Shown here one piece after another: positions 53,245-61,962 of a stretch of DNA of 64,000 nt. Below the pieces are notes generated by a model. That model was not told the DNA's origin. It ran no database searches and saw only the letters and a program-made list of their open reading frames with translations. The stretch comes from Chitinophaga varians (GTDB lineage: Bacteria > Bacteroidota > Bacteroidia > Chitinophagales > Chitinophagaceae), in NCBI RefSeq assembly GCF_012641275.1, contig NZ_JABAIA010000001.1:3100001-3164000 (forward strand), given 5' to 3'. Positions within the stretch are counted from its first letter, which is position 1. Each line of letters starts with the position of its first letter. Made by a program: the position numbers and the translations under genes.

Positions 53245-53410
53245 AAAATAAAAGCGACCAGTGATTCTTACTTATTCTGAACGCTTGCCATCAATTAGGT
53301 AAGTAGCTGAACTGGAAGCAAAAGACATTCTCGAATTCAACTTTTTTGGGGTTAACAAACAATGGATGAAAGGCCGGCTCTTGATTCTTCTCGGGCTGGC
53401 TCTTTTTTTT
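53245..53410 (+). ncRNA. Candidate small noncoding RNA, family not recognised
   Basis: About 165 nt lie between a good promoter and a strong terminator, with no frame of more than a few codons that has a ribosome site. Internal pairings include AAGCG / CGCTT around 53251-53285 and TACTTA / TAAGTA around 53270-53304. The 5' and 3' ends do not pair, which argues against 6S RNA. It does not resemble tmRNA, RNase P RNA or SRP RNA. It lies upstream of tatC, which has its own promoter. Confidence 0.45.
53373..53410 (+). terminator. Rho-independent terminator of the candidate small RNA
   Basis: An 8-bp stem GCCGGCTC / GGGCTGGC with two G-U pairs and a 12-nt loop, followed by TC and eight T. No annotated gene ends just before it. 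Confidence 0.8.
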
Positions 53411-53534
53411 GTACCTACTCAAAGCCCGCTATCTTCCACAACATCACATCGTTGTACTTCTCCTTCTTCTTAAAAGACTATTAAAACCGCATACTTTATT
53501 CAAGCCTGTGCTGTAAATTCTAGTCTTCATCCGC

Positions 53535-53542
53535 TATATTTG
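53535..53542 (+). promoter_or_regulatory. Putative -7 promoter element of tatC
   Basis: TATATTTG matches TAnnTTTG, 41 nt before the ATG at 53584. The -33 region lacks a clear TTTG. Confidence 0.45.
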
Positions 53543-53583
53543 TGCTCCTGTAGAAGAAATATTCAACTTCGATCGATCGTATC

Positions 53584-54441
53584 ATGTTAAAGAAACTTTT
53601 TTCCAATAATGAGGACAAGGCAGAGATGTCTTTTTTTGATCACCTGGAAGATCTCCGCTGGCACCTCGTAAGATCTGCATTGGCACTAGTGGCGTTCAGT
53701 ATATTTGGGTTTGTTTATACCCAGGAGATCCTGGACAATGTGATATTTGGTCCTACCAATGCTAACTTCCCTTCCTACATTGCTTTATGTAAACTGGGCC
53801 ATCTGGTGGGTATGGGTGATAAACTCTGTATTACACCGGTGAAAGTACAGTTCCTGAACTACAAGATGGTAGGCCAGATCATGCTCCAGTTCAAACTGGC
53901 TTTTATGATCGGTTTTATATGTGCCTTCCCTTATATTTTCTGGGAGTTCTGGCGCTTTGTAAAACCCGCGCTGAAGGAGAAAGAGCTGAAAGGCGCCAGG
54001 GGCGCTATTTTCTGGGTGTCTTTCCAGTTTTTCCTCGGTATCTGTTTCGCCTATTTCCTGATGGCGCCTTTTACCATCAACTTCCTGGCATCTTACACGG
54101 TCACAGAAAAGGCGGTCAACCAGTTCTTCATTGATGACTATTTCGATCTGATGACACAGATCGTACTGGGCATGGGCATACTGTTTGAATTGCCGATATT
54201 GGTGTTTTTCCTGACCAAACTGGGCATTCTGACACCAGACTTCCTGAAAGCCTACAGGAGGCACGCCATCGTGGTTATTCTCATCCTGGCGGCTATCATT
54301 ACTCCGCCCGACCTGATAGACCAGCTTATTGTGTTCACGCCGTTATACTGTCTTTACGAAATCAGTATCTTTATATCCAAAAAAGCGCTCCGTGACAGAG
54401 AAGCAGTAGAGCGGAAACAGGAAGTGCAGGAATGGTCTTAA
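53584..54441 (+). CDS. tatC: Sec-independent protein translocase TatC
   Basis: A 285-aa polytopic membrane protein that recognises twin-arginine signal peptides. It begins with the conserved MSFFDHLEDLRWHLVRSA segment and has six helices at about 35-55, 95-118, 140-162, 185-205, 220-240 and 248-268, plus the conserved FWEFWRFVKPALKEKE after helix 2. No tatA/tatB is adjacent. Length is slightly above the usual 240-270 because of a loop after helix 1. Confidence 0.95.
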   Translation: MLKKLFSNNEDKAEMSFFDHLEDLRWHLVRSALALVAFSIFGFVYTQEILDNVIFGPTNANFPSYIALCKLGHLVGMGDKLCITPVKVQFLNYKMVGQIMLQFKLAFMIGFICAFPYIFWEFWRFVKPALKEKELKGARGAIFWVSFQFFLGICFAYFLMAPFTINFLASYTVTEKAVNQFFIDDYFDLMTQIVLGMGILFELPILVFFLTKLGILTPDFLKAYRRHAIVVILILAAIITPPDLIDQLIVFTPLYCLYEISIFISKKALRDREAVERKQEVQEWS

Positions 54442-54474
54442 CAGTGGATACTATTAACCGTAAACAGTAACGCT

Positions 54475-54936
54475 ATGCAACAACATACTACCTTTGACAC
54501 TACTTTGCCTGTAGCCATCGGATCAGACCACGCCGGATTTGAATACAAAGAAGAAGTGATCTCCTATCTGGAAGCAAAAGGCCTGACAGTAAAAGATTTT
54601 GGCACACATACCAAAGATTCGGTGGATTATCCTGACTACGCCCACCCGGTATCTACAGCCGTTGAAAGAGGACTGGCAGCGTTTGGTATCCTGATCTGCG
54701 GCAGTGCCAACGGAGTGGCCATCACGGCCAATAAGCACCAGGGCATCCGCGCCGCTATCTGCTGGGGCGAAGAGCTGTCCAGGCTGGCGCGCTCCCATAA
54801 CAATGCAAACGTATTGTGCATTCCTGCCCGTTTTGTGGACGTAGCCGTGGCCAACCAGATGGTGGACGTATTTATCGATACGCCGTTTGAAGGCGGCCGT
54901 CACCAGAACCGTGTCAGCAAAATGGCTTGTCTGTAA
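54475..54936 (+). CDS. rpiB: Ribose-5-phosphate isomerase B
   Basis: A 153-aa enzyme that interconverts ribose-5-phosphate and ribulose-5-phosphate. The start AIGSDHAGFEYKEEV and the loop GILICGSANGVAITANKHQGIRAA (shown in part) hold the active-site residues of the RpiB/LacAB family; His in RSHNNANVL (about 105) and the C-terminal GGRHQNRVSKM match too. RpiB enzymes often carry Cys in the active site; CGSANG is present. It follows tatC by 33 nt and is closed by a strong terminator. Confidence 0.94.
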   Translation: MQQHTTFDTTLPVAIGSDHAGFEYKEEVISYLEAKGLTVKDFGTHTKDSVDYPDYAHPVSTAVERGLAAFGILICGSANGVAITANKHQGIRAAICWGEELSRLARSHNNANVLCIPARFVDVAVANQMVDVFIDTPFEGGRHQNRVSKMACL

Positions 54937-54998
54937 TGGTTTTTGACCATTCCCCACTAAGGATGGCCAATACCTTTTCATAATATTTGTAACTTAAA

Positions 54999-55027
54999 GA
55001 GCCGGATGAAAATCCGGCTCTTTTTTT
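54999..55027 (+). terminator. Rho-independent terminator after rpiB
   Basis: A perfect 9-bp stem GAGCCGGAT / ATCCGGCTC with a GAAA tetraloop, followed by seven T. It covers an upstream ATG (55006) in frame with the peptidase, ruling that start out. Confidence 0.93.
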
Positions 55028-55062
55028 ATAGGCCGGTACCCGGCTTCACCAAAAAACAGTTC

Positions 55063-56550
55063 ATGAGATTGTTAGCTACGGCAGTATGTATCTTTTCACT
55101 GTCCACTGTATTCGCACAAGGGAAATCCCCGTTAGTCTTTGAAAAAGCCACCGCCCTGCGGTATGGCGCCACTATTACGCCGGCATCAACGAAAGCGCAA
55201 CTGGCCGTTATTGCCGGAGAAGAGATGGAAGGAAGGGAAACCGGTACGCGCGGGCAGGAGCGAGCTGCTGCCTACATCCTGTCACAGTTCAGGGCAGCAG
55301 GGCTGCAACCCGGTGCCAACGGGCAATGGGAGCAGCATTATCCGCTGTATCGCGATAGCCTGGAAACGGGCATTATTACTGCAGGAGACCGTACTTTCCA
55401 TTTCGGCACTGACTTCTACGCCAATGTGCAGGAAACACCGAACGCCACTCTGGATGCCGGAGTGGTATTTGCCGGTTACGGCATCGTTACTCCCGAACGC
55501 AACGACTACAAAGGACTGGATGTGAAAGGTAAAATTGTAATGGTGCGGGAAGGTGTGCCTGCCGGTATGCCGCGTGAAAAAGCCAATCCCTCGGAAAAGG
55601 CAGCTGTAGCGGCCTTTCGTGGTGCCACTGCCTTGTTGGTAATTAGCAGAAGTGCTAATCGGTTCCGGTTGCTGGACCAGGAATATCTCCGCAAAACAGA
55701 CATCTACAAAAAACGCGATACCAGCAGCAGACCGGGCATTTATTATATCACGCCGGTAATGGCGGGCGCCATTATGGGACGCGACAGTGTGCAGGCCGAG
55801 AGAGGGTTGCTGCCTGTTGCGGCGCCACAAGCGCTGCAGGTCCGTTTTGAGAAAAAAGATCTTACCCTCCGGCCGTCCAATGTGCTGGGGTATCTTGAAG
55901 GAACAGACAAAAAAGATGAGCTGGTATTTATTACCGCGCATTATGATCATCTGGGTATCGTAAACGGCAAAATCAATTATGGCGCAGATGATGATGGCTC
56001 AGGGACCACGGCCGTGATAGAAATGGCAAAAGCCTTCGGAAAGGCTGCCCGTGAAGGCCGCCGGCCCCGCAGAAGCATCGTGTTTATGACTGTTTCCGGC
56101 GAAGAAAAAGGACTGCTGGGATCTGACTATTATACGTCAAATCCGATATATCCGCTGGCCAAAACCGTTGTGGACCTGAACATTGATATGATCGGGCGTA
56201 TTGATCCGGAGCATGAGCAGGATACCAATTACATCTACATCATCGGAGATGATAAAATCAGCAGTGCGTTGCGCCCGCTGAGTGAGCAGGTGAATAATAC
56301 TTTCACCCGTTTTAAACTGGATTACAAGTTTAATGATCCTAATGACCCGCATCAGTTCTACTATCGTTCCGACCACTATAACTTCGCCCGTCATGGTGTT
56401 CCGGTGATTTTCTATTTCAATGGCACACATGCCGATTATCACCAGCCTACAGACACGGTGGAAAAAATCAATTACGATTTATTGGCCAGGAGAGCGCAGC
56501 TGGTTTTTTATACCGCCTGGCAGATTGCGATGACGGATACAAAACTGTAA
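55063..56550 (+). CDS. M28 family metallopeptidase with PA domain
   Basis: This 495-aa protein starts at ATG 55063, which opens a signal peptide (MRLLATAVCIFSLSTVFAQ), so it is exported. A protease-associated domain covers about 110-270. The M28 zinc aminopeptidase core has HYDHLG (about 304, zinc His), ADDDGSGTTAVIEM (bridging Asp), SGEEKGLLGS (catalytic Glu and zinc Glu), DMIGRID (Asp), and the final zinc His in THADYHQPTDTVEKI. All ligands appear present. It may degrade peptides in the periplasm or outside. Confidence 0.93.
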   Translation: MRLLATAVCIFSLSTVFAQGKSPLVFEKATALRYGATITPASTKAQLAVIAGEEMEGRETGTRGQERAAAYILSQFRAAGLQPGANGQWEQHYPLYRDSLETGIITAGDRTFHFGTDFYANVQETPNATLDAGVVFAGYGIVTPERNDYKGLDVKGKIVMVREGVPAGMPREKANPSEKAAVAAFRGATALLVISRSANRFRLLDQEYLRKTDIYKKRDTSSRPGIYYITPVMAGAIMGRDSVQAERGLLPVAAPQALQVRFEKKDLTLRPSNVLGYLEGTDKKDELVFITAHYDHLGIVNGKINYGADDDGSGTTAVIEMAKAFGKAAREGRRPRRSIVFMTVSGEEKGLLGSDYYTSNPIYPLAKTVVDLNIDMIGRIDPEHEQDTNYIYIIGDDKISSALRPLSEQVNNTFTRFKLDYKFNDPNDPHQFYYRSDHYNFARHGVPVIFYFNGTHADYHQPTDTVEKINYDLLARRAQLVFYTAWQIAMTDTKL

Positions 56551-56594
56551 TGGCCGCGATTACCTGCGGCGAATAATATCACTCCCTGTTTACG

Positions 56595-56639
56595 AGTCTT
56601 CATTGATGGCCTGAAGGTCATCAATGAAGACTTTTTTTA
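56595..56639 (+). terminator. Rho-independent terminator after the M28 peptidase gene
   Basis: A 17-bp stem with one G-U pair and a TGAA loop (56595-56611 with 56616-56632), then seven T. It is one of the longest hairpins in the window. Confidence 0.93.
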
Positions 56640-57361
56640 TAGAGAAAAAACAATGCCTTTAAACCTCTGAGATGAGGTATTGTCATATAACAGGCTTAAT
56701 GATTACCAGGGTGGTCATTTTATCTGTCCATTGCCTTATGTCCGGTATTATCAGCATTGGTAGTGTTCCTGTCTATCTCGTTCCGGCTTTAGTTTCCGCT
56801 GTGGTCTCCGTGAATAAGGGCATCAGCAGGAGTCATGACCATCACAGTTCAGTTTTTTTTGTTTTCTTTAACAAAATTTTATAAATTGTGTATAGAGTCC
56901 TAGCTTAAAATAATAGATATATATATCATATATTTTATGTGAATTTGTGATTGCATGTAATTAGTGTCATTTGAGTGTGAATGGACGATTTTTTTCGAGA
57001 GTCAGGAAAAACCCTTTAAAACATTTTCTACAAACCTGTTGTTGTTCGAAGTCGGTATTTATAGTATCAGGGCGGTGTATAAACTTATCGTTTATTGAAC
57101 CGGTAACTTAGACCCCGCTATTTGATAACCATATAAATTTACCATCATGAAAGCACCTGCCACCTTTCTTTTGATGACCTGTTACGCCCGCAGGATGTAT
57201 GCATTAGTCCCGCGCAGCTGTTGTCATGGAATTCCATAGGGAGGTTATTATCGTTTTATAATTTATCCGTGAAAACTCAAAATATACCTGGTTGTTTATA
57301 CGCGATTTGTACCCTATTCATTTAGCCGGAGGCTGATTGTGAAATTATAAAACGAGGACGC
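56640..57361. other. Long AT-rich gap before the HdeD-like gene
   Basis: 722 bases. A 70-codon frame at 56672-56884 lacks a ribosome site and has low-quality composition. A 30-codon frame at 57147-57239 (MKAPATFLLMTCYARR) has a purine-poor leader. An A/T tract with TATATATAT lies near 56925. Nothing was recognised as an RNA gene. Promoters for the HdeD-like gene should be at the right end. Confidence 0.4.
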
Positions 57362-57892
57362 ATGCGTAATTTTTATAGCGCCTATTGGTGGATTTTTTTG
57401 CTGAGGGGAATATTTGCGCTGGTGCTGGGATTGCTGGCTATTGTATGGCCGGGGGCTACCTTCACCACTTTGATTGTCTTTTTAGGGGCTTACCTTTTTA
57501 TCGCCGGCGTTTTTGCGGTTGTAGGCGCTATCGCTGCCCGCAGGACTGCTGAAAACTGGGGGATGTTTCTGTTGTCCGGTTTAATGGGTATTATATTAGG
57601 CATCCTTACATTATACAATCCTTTTGCGACTGGGGCAGCTTTGATTTTTCTGGTAGGATTTTGGGCGATGCTGGCCGGTATTTTTGAAATCATTATTGCG
57701 ATCAGGCTAAGAGTTTTAATAACCGGTGAAGGTTGGTATATCGCGGGCGGACTGCTGTCTATACTGTTCGGCATTCTGCTGTTGTCTAACCCCGAAACGG
57801 CTGCTATTACGCTGACATGGTTGTTTGGCTTTTATGCAGTGATATCGGGAGTCATGTTGATATCGTTATCGTTCCGGTTACGGAAAAAATAA
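57362..57892 (+). CDS. HdeD family (DUF308) membrane protein
   Basis: A 176-aa protein with six predicted helices in three pairs, the pairs separated by short turns with NPFATGA and SNPETAA repeats, typical of HdeD/DUF308. The start YWWIFLLRGIFALVLGLLAIVWPG is characteristic. In enterobacteria HdeD aids acid resistance; in Bacteroidota the role is unknown but it is often near stress genes. An ECF sigma gene follows 293 nt downstream. Confidence 0.88.
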   Translation: MRNFYSAYWWIFLLRGIFALVLGLLAIVWPGATFTTLIVFLGAYLFIAGVFAVVGAIAARRTAENWGMFLLSGLMGIILGILTLYNPFATGAALIFLVGFWAMLAGIFEIIIAIRLRVLITGEGWYIAGGLLSILFGILLLSNPETAAITLTWLFGFYAVISGVMLISLSFRLRKK

Positions 57893-58185
57893 TAAGAAAC
57901 GGAAGACCCTGTTGTTGTTCAACTAAATTATCCCCATATGCAAGCTTATTTTCTAACTAAAACGCTTATACGATGATGATCAGGACACCTGGTTAGAGGC
58001 GCCTGTTGCTGCGTCTGTCCGTTGGTGTTGATACCGCCGCGGAGCCGACGCCGGCAGGTGCCGGCAGTACACTGGTCCGGAGTACCGGTGGCTACCATTG
58101 CTGCCCCACTTTCGCACGCTTACTCCCTGACCCTCAAAAGGGTTAGCATGCTGTAGCCTATTTTGAAAACTTAAAGTTAACCGTT
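57893..58185. other. Gap with a GC-rich block between HdeD-like and sigma factor genes
   Basis: 293 bases. The part at about 58000-58110 is much richer in GC than the other gaps here and holds GCCGGCAGGTGCCGGC and CCGG palindromes; no frame is credible. ACCCT caaa AGGGT (about 58129-58143) makes a small hairpin 40 nt before the sigma gene. Confidence 0.4.
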
Positions 58186-58686
58186 ATGTCATCCACCGAA
58201 TTCAACAACTTGTTACTGGGAAATGCTGATTTCCTGCGGCCGTATGCAGTTACGCTAACCAAAGACTCTGAATCCGCAAAGGACCTCTATCAGGAAACCT
58301 TGTTCAGAGCTTTGTCCAATCGTGATAAATATCTCGCCGGCACCAATATCCGGGCATGGTTGTATACCATCATGCGGAATATTTTTATCAATAACTACCG
58401 GAGAGGCAATCGTCAGTATAAATTGCTGGACAATGCTGTCGGCGATTACCTGTTGAGCCACCAGCCTTCCGCCATCGGCAATTTTGCCGAATCAGACCTG
58501 CGGGTGAAAGATGTACAGATGGCCGTTTACAATCTGCCGGTTATCTTTAAACAGCCTTTTTTGCTTTATTTCGAAGGATATAAATATTATGAAATCGCGG
58601 CCATCCTCAATGAACCGCTGGGTACTGTGAAAAGCCGTATCCATTTTGCGCGGAAAATGTTGAAAACCAGGATTACCAGGCACTAA
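58186..58686 (+). CDS. RNA polymerase sigma factor, ECF type
   Basis: A 166-aa sigma factor with only regions 2 and 4. Region 2 (about 10-75) has AKDLYQETLFRALSNRDKY and the core-binding RAWLYTIMRNIFINNYRR. Region 4 (about 110-165) has the helix-turn-helix YYEIAAILNEPLGTVKSRIH. No anti-sigma gene lies adjacent on either side, so it may be controlled by a distant partner. It could read promoters of the HdeD-like gene and other stress genes. Confidence 0.93.
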   Translation: MSSTEFNNLLLGNADFLRPYAVTLTKDSESAKDLYQETLFRALSNRDKYLAGTNIRAWLYTIMRNIFINNYRRGNRQYKLLDNAVGDYLLSHQPSAIGNFAESDLRVKDVQMAVYNLPVIFKQPFLLYFEGYKYYEIAAILNEPLGTVKSRIHFARKMLKTRITRH

Positions 58687-59090
58687 TACGATCAGGAATA
58701 TTTACCAGTTGTGAGGCTTTTGAAAACCGGAGGCCCGGCAAACAGGACAAAATACCGGAAGCCGCTGTTCTATGAATACCCAGGAATGGGCTGAGATGTG
58801 TTATGATACACCAGTAACCCGCGTTGCAGTAACCCCACTGCAGCTCAGATGGCCAGTATCTGTTGTGCTGAGTTTGCGGGCTTCGGTTCTGGCCGCAGCC
58901 CCGAAAGTGAACATACTTTCCTATCCGTTTTCATCATTTTAAAAAATATCCCATAACCGTCCCTTTCAGCCTGCTGGCCATATCCCGCCGGCAAAAGTTA
59001 GACGCATGCCCAACTGCCTCTTCAAAATCAGAAGAATCACAGTTTCATTTCGTACTTTTACACCCTCAAAAAAGTCTCAAAAAAGTCGTG
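58687..59090. other. Structured gap between sigma factor and helicase genes
   Basis: 404 bases. A perfect hairpin TGCAGT/ACTGCA (58825-58842) is followed by a larger imperfect fold from GCAGCTCAG (near 58840) to CTGAGTTTGC (near 58880) and by CTTCGG / CCGAAAG (about 58884-58911). The uvrD promoter may be near 59053 (TACTTTTA). No coding frame was accepted. Confidence 0.4.
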
Positions 59091-61433
59091 ATGAAGGCAA
59101 ATTATTTAGACGAGCTTAACGAAAAACAGCGGGAAGCAGTAACACATATCAATGGCCCCCTGATGATCGTTGCAGGCGCCGGTTCGGGAAAAACAAAAGT
59201 ACTGACCACGCGTATTGCACACCTGATGCGGAACGGGGTCGACGCGTTTAATATTCTGTCGCTGACTTTTACCAACAAAGCGGCACGTGAAATGAAGGAA
59301 CGTGTGGAAAAAATCCTGGGAGGCAGCGAAGCCCGCAACCTCTATATCGGTACCTTCCACTCCGTATTTGCCCGCCTTCTCCGTGCAGAAGCACACCGGC
59401 TGGGCTATCCCAACGATTTTACCATCTACGATGCAGATGACGCCAAAAGCGTGGTGAAAACCATCGTGAACGAGCTTAACCTCGACGATAAGCACTATAA
59501 ACCCAACTTCGTATACAACCGGATCTCCGCTGCCAAAAACAGCCTCATGGGACCGGAAGAATATCAGCTCGACCATCTCGTGCAACAGGAAGACATGCGG
59601 GCCAACAGGCCTCTGATCGGCAAGATCTACGATATGTACGCCAAACGCTGCTTTAAAAACGGCGCGATGGACTTCGATGATCTCCTCTTTAAAATGTACG
59701 TGCTGCTCAAAAGCTTTCCCGAAGTACTGCACAAATACCAGCATAAGTTTAAATATATCATGATCGATGAGTACCAGGATACCAACCCTGCTCAGTACGA
59801 GATCATCAAACTGCTGGGCGCTGTCAACGAAAATATATGCGTGGTAGGTGATGATGCCCAAAGTATCTACTCCTTCCGCGGCGCCACCATCCAGAACATC
59901 CTCCAGTTTGAAAAAGACTACGACGACGTGAAGGTGGTGAAACTGGAACAAAACTACCGCAGCACCAAATCTATCCTGAGCGTGGCCAATGAAGTGATTG
60001 CCCATAACAAGGGACAGATCGAAAAAAACCTGTGGACCGACAATACGGAAGGTGATACCATCAAACTGGTACGCACCATGACCGATAATGAAGAGGGGAA
60101 ATTCGTAGCGGACACCATCGCGGAACAAAAACTGCGCAACCACTACGAAAACCGTGATTTCGTTATCCTTTACCGTACCAACGCCCAGAGCCGTTCCTTC
60201 GAGGAAAGCCTGCGGCGGAAAGCCATTCCCTACCGCATCTTCGGCGGCCTTTCGTTCTACCAGCGTAAGGAAATCAAGGACTTTGTGGCCTACCTCCGTG
60301 TAACCATGAACACCCGTGACGAAGAAGCGCTGAAAAGAATCATCAACTACCCGGTACGTGGCATCGGTAAAACCACCCTGGAAAAAACCATTGTGCTCGC
60401 CAACGAACACAACATCACCATGTGGGAAGTGCTGGAAAGGGCCCGGGAGTTCGGTTTCAAAGGCGGCACCCTTGAGGCCATCGAAGCCTTTGTAGTGATG
60501 ATTAAAAGTTTCCAGGCACTGCTGACCACGCACAACGCTTACGATGTAGCGGTAGTAGTGGGCAAATCCACCAATATCGTAAAAGAACTGTTCAACGATA
60601 AAACCACTGAAGGCCTCGCCCGCTATGAAAACGTGCAGGAATTGTTGAACTCCATCAAGGAGTTCACCGAAACGCCCGATGAAGAAGGCGAGCTGCTGGA
60701 CAAAAGCATGGGCTCCTATCTGCAGCAGATCACACTGCTTACAGATGCAGACCAGGGCAACGACGAAGACAGCAATGTGGTGAAGCTGATGACCATCCAC
60801 GCGGCCAAAGGGCTGGAGTTCCCCGTGGTATTTACAGTGGGCCTCGAAGAAACCCTGTTCCCCAGCGGGATGTCTATCAATACCCGGGAAGAGCTGGAAG
60901 AGGAAAGGCGTTTGTTCTATGTGGCCATTACCCGCGCTAAAGCAAGGCTGTGGCTTACACACGCCAACAGCCGCTACCGCTTCGGTAACCTGGTACAGAA
61001 TGAGCCCAGCCGCTTCCTGGAAGAGATGCCGGAGAAATTCATTGACCGCAGTTATGCCGGCGGCGGAAGTGTCCGCAACGCTTTTGGCGGCGGCAACACC
61101 GCCGGATGGGGCGGTGGCAGCAATATGGGCAATATGTTTGACCGGATGCAGAAAAAGACGCCCGGACAACCAGCCTCCCAGCCGTCTTCTCCCAAACCGG
61201 CACCACGGCCAACTTCTCCCGCCACCACCCATGTGCCTACACCAGGCTTCGCCCCGGATGATCCGGCAGGCATGGAACCAGGTATGCAGGTGGAGCACCA
61301 GAAATTTGGCTTCGGTACCATCATGGGCATGGAAGGCGCTCCCAACAACAGGATCGCGACAGTGGTTTTCCCTAAAGGCGGCGGCGAAAAGAAAATTATG
61401 CTTAACTACGCCAAGCTGAGGATCGTAAGATAA
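59091..61433 (+). CDS. ATP-dependent DNA helicase, UvrD/PcrA type
   Basis: This 780-aa superfamily 1A 3'-5' helicase has motif I AGAGSGKTKVL (about 28-38), motif Ia TFTNKAAREMKER, motif II DEYQDTNPAQ (about 224), motif III GDDAQSIYSFRGA, and motif IV EQNYRSTKSIL. Motif V is MTIHAAKGLEFPVVF and motif VI is EERRLFYVAITRAK. A Gly/Pro/Gln-rich linker (about 675-735) leads to the C-terminal Tudor-like domain (EHQKFGFGTIMGMEG). ATG 59091 or GTG 59088 are both possible. It acts in excision repair and fork rescue. Confidence 0.94.
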   Translation: MKANYLDELNEKQREAVTHINGPLMIVAGAGSGKTKVLTTRIAHLMRNGVDAFNILSLTFTNKAAREMKERVEKILGGSEARNLYIGTFHSVFARLLRAEAHRLGYPNDFTIYDADDAKSVVKTIVNELNLDDKHYKPNFVYNRISAAKNSLMGPEEYQLDHLVQQEDMRANRPLIGKIYDMYAKRCFKNGAMDFDDLLFKMYVLLKSFPEVLHKYQHKFKYIMIDEYQDTNPAQYEIIKLLGAVNENICVVGDDAQSIYSFRGATIQNILQFEKDYDDVKVVKLEQNYRSTKSILSVANEVIAHNKGQIEKNLWTDNTEGDTIKLVRTMTDNEEGKFVADTIAEQKLRNHYENRDFVILYRTNAQSRSFEESLRRKAIPYRIFGGLSFYQRKEIKDFVAYLRVTMNTRDEEALKRIINYPVRGIGKTTLEKTIVLANEHNITMWEVLERAREFGFKGGTLEAIEAFVVMIKSFQALLTTHNAYDVAVVVGKSTNIVKELFNDKTTEGLARYENVQELLNSIKEFTETPDEEGELLDKSMGSYLQQITLLTDADQGNDEDSNVVKLMTIHAAKGLEFPVVFTVGLEETLFPSGMSINTREELEEERRLFYVAITRAKARLWLTHANSRYRFGNLVQNEPSRFLEEMPEKFIDRSYAGGGSVRNAFGGGNTAGWGGGSNMGNMFDRMQKKTPGQPASQPSSPKPAPRPTSPATTHVPTPGFAPDDPAGMEPGMQVEHQKFGFGTIMGMEGAPNNRIATVVFPKGGGEKKIMLNYAKLRIVR

Positions 61434-61438
61434 CCTGC

Positions 61439-61897
61439 ATGGAAAAAGAACTGGAGATGCTGCGCCGCTACTGTGCCTATCAGGAGCGGTGCCATCAGGA
61501 AGTGAAATATAAATGCCTGGAGCTGGGACTACGGGGCGATGCAGTGGAAGAAGCCATTGCGGAACTGATAGCAGACAATTTCCTGAATGAGGAAAGATAT
61601 GCCAAAGCTTTTGCCGGCGGCAAATTCAGGATAAAACAATGGGGCCGCAATAAAATAAAGGCGGAACTGAAACAGAAACAAGTGTCTGACTACTGCATCC
61701 GCAAAGGGCTGGCAGAGATTGACGAAGACGACTACTACGCTGTATTGTTGAAGCTGGCTGACAGGAAATGGCAGTCACTAGACCGTGAAACTGCGCTCAA
61801 ACGGCGGTACAAAACCACGCAACACCTTTTGCAGCGCGGATTTGAAAGCTCCCTGATTAACGATGTGCTTGAAGAAATTGCAAATAATGATGCCTGA
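61439..61897 (+). CDS. recX: Regulatory protein RecX
   Basis: A 152-aa all-helical protein with three RecX three-helix repeats. LRRYCAYQERCHQEVKYKCLELGL opens it (shown in part), followed by EAIAELIADNFLNEERYAKAFAGGKFRIKQWG, the most conserved stretch, then a C-terminal repeat. RecX caps and inhibits RecA filaments. It lies 5 nt after the helicase stop, a likely operon. RecA itself is not in the window. Confidence 0.92.
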   Translation: MEKELEMLRRYCAYQERCHQEVKYKCLELGLRGDAVEEAIAELIADNFLNEERYAKAFAGGKFRIKQWGRNKIKAELKQKQVSDYCIRKGLAEIDEDDYYAVLLKLADRKWQSLDRETALKRRYKTTQHLLQRGFESSLINDVLEEIANNDA

Positions 61898-61936
61898 AAT
61901 CAGCATAATTTGAAAAGTTTCTAATGCCTCAGGCAG

Positions 61937-61944
61937 TACATTTG
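61937..61944 (+). promoter_or_regulatory. Putative -7 promoter element of the nitrilase-family gene
   Basis: TACATTTG matches TAnnTTTG, 18 nt before the ATG at 61963. No clear TTTG at 19-20 nt upstream; one lies 24 nt away. Confidence 0.35.
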
Positions 61945-61962
61945 TAGCTATAATACCCGATA

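Noticed and set aside
53245..53410. 6S RNA as identity of the candidate small RNA
   Set aside because: The 5' and 3' ends do not pair into the long bulged helix that defines 6S RNA.
56672..56884. 70-codon open frame after the M28 terminator
   Set aside because: It has no ribosome site, and its hydrophobic stretch and runs of Phe/Val/Ser look like chance translation of AT-rich DNA.
57147..57239. 30-codon frame starting MKAPATFLLM
   Set aside because: It is too short, with no clear ribosome site and no sign of conservation that can be judged here.
59106..61298. 730-codon open frame antisense to the helicase gene
   Set aside because: It mirrors the high-GC third-position pattern of the UvrD gene, has odd composition (many His, Phe, Val) and no recognisable domain.
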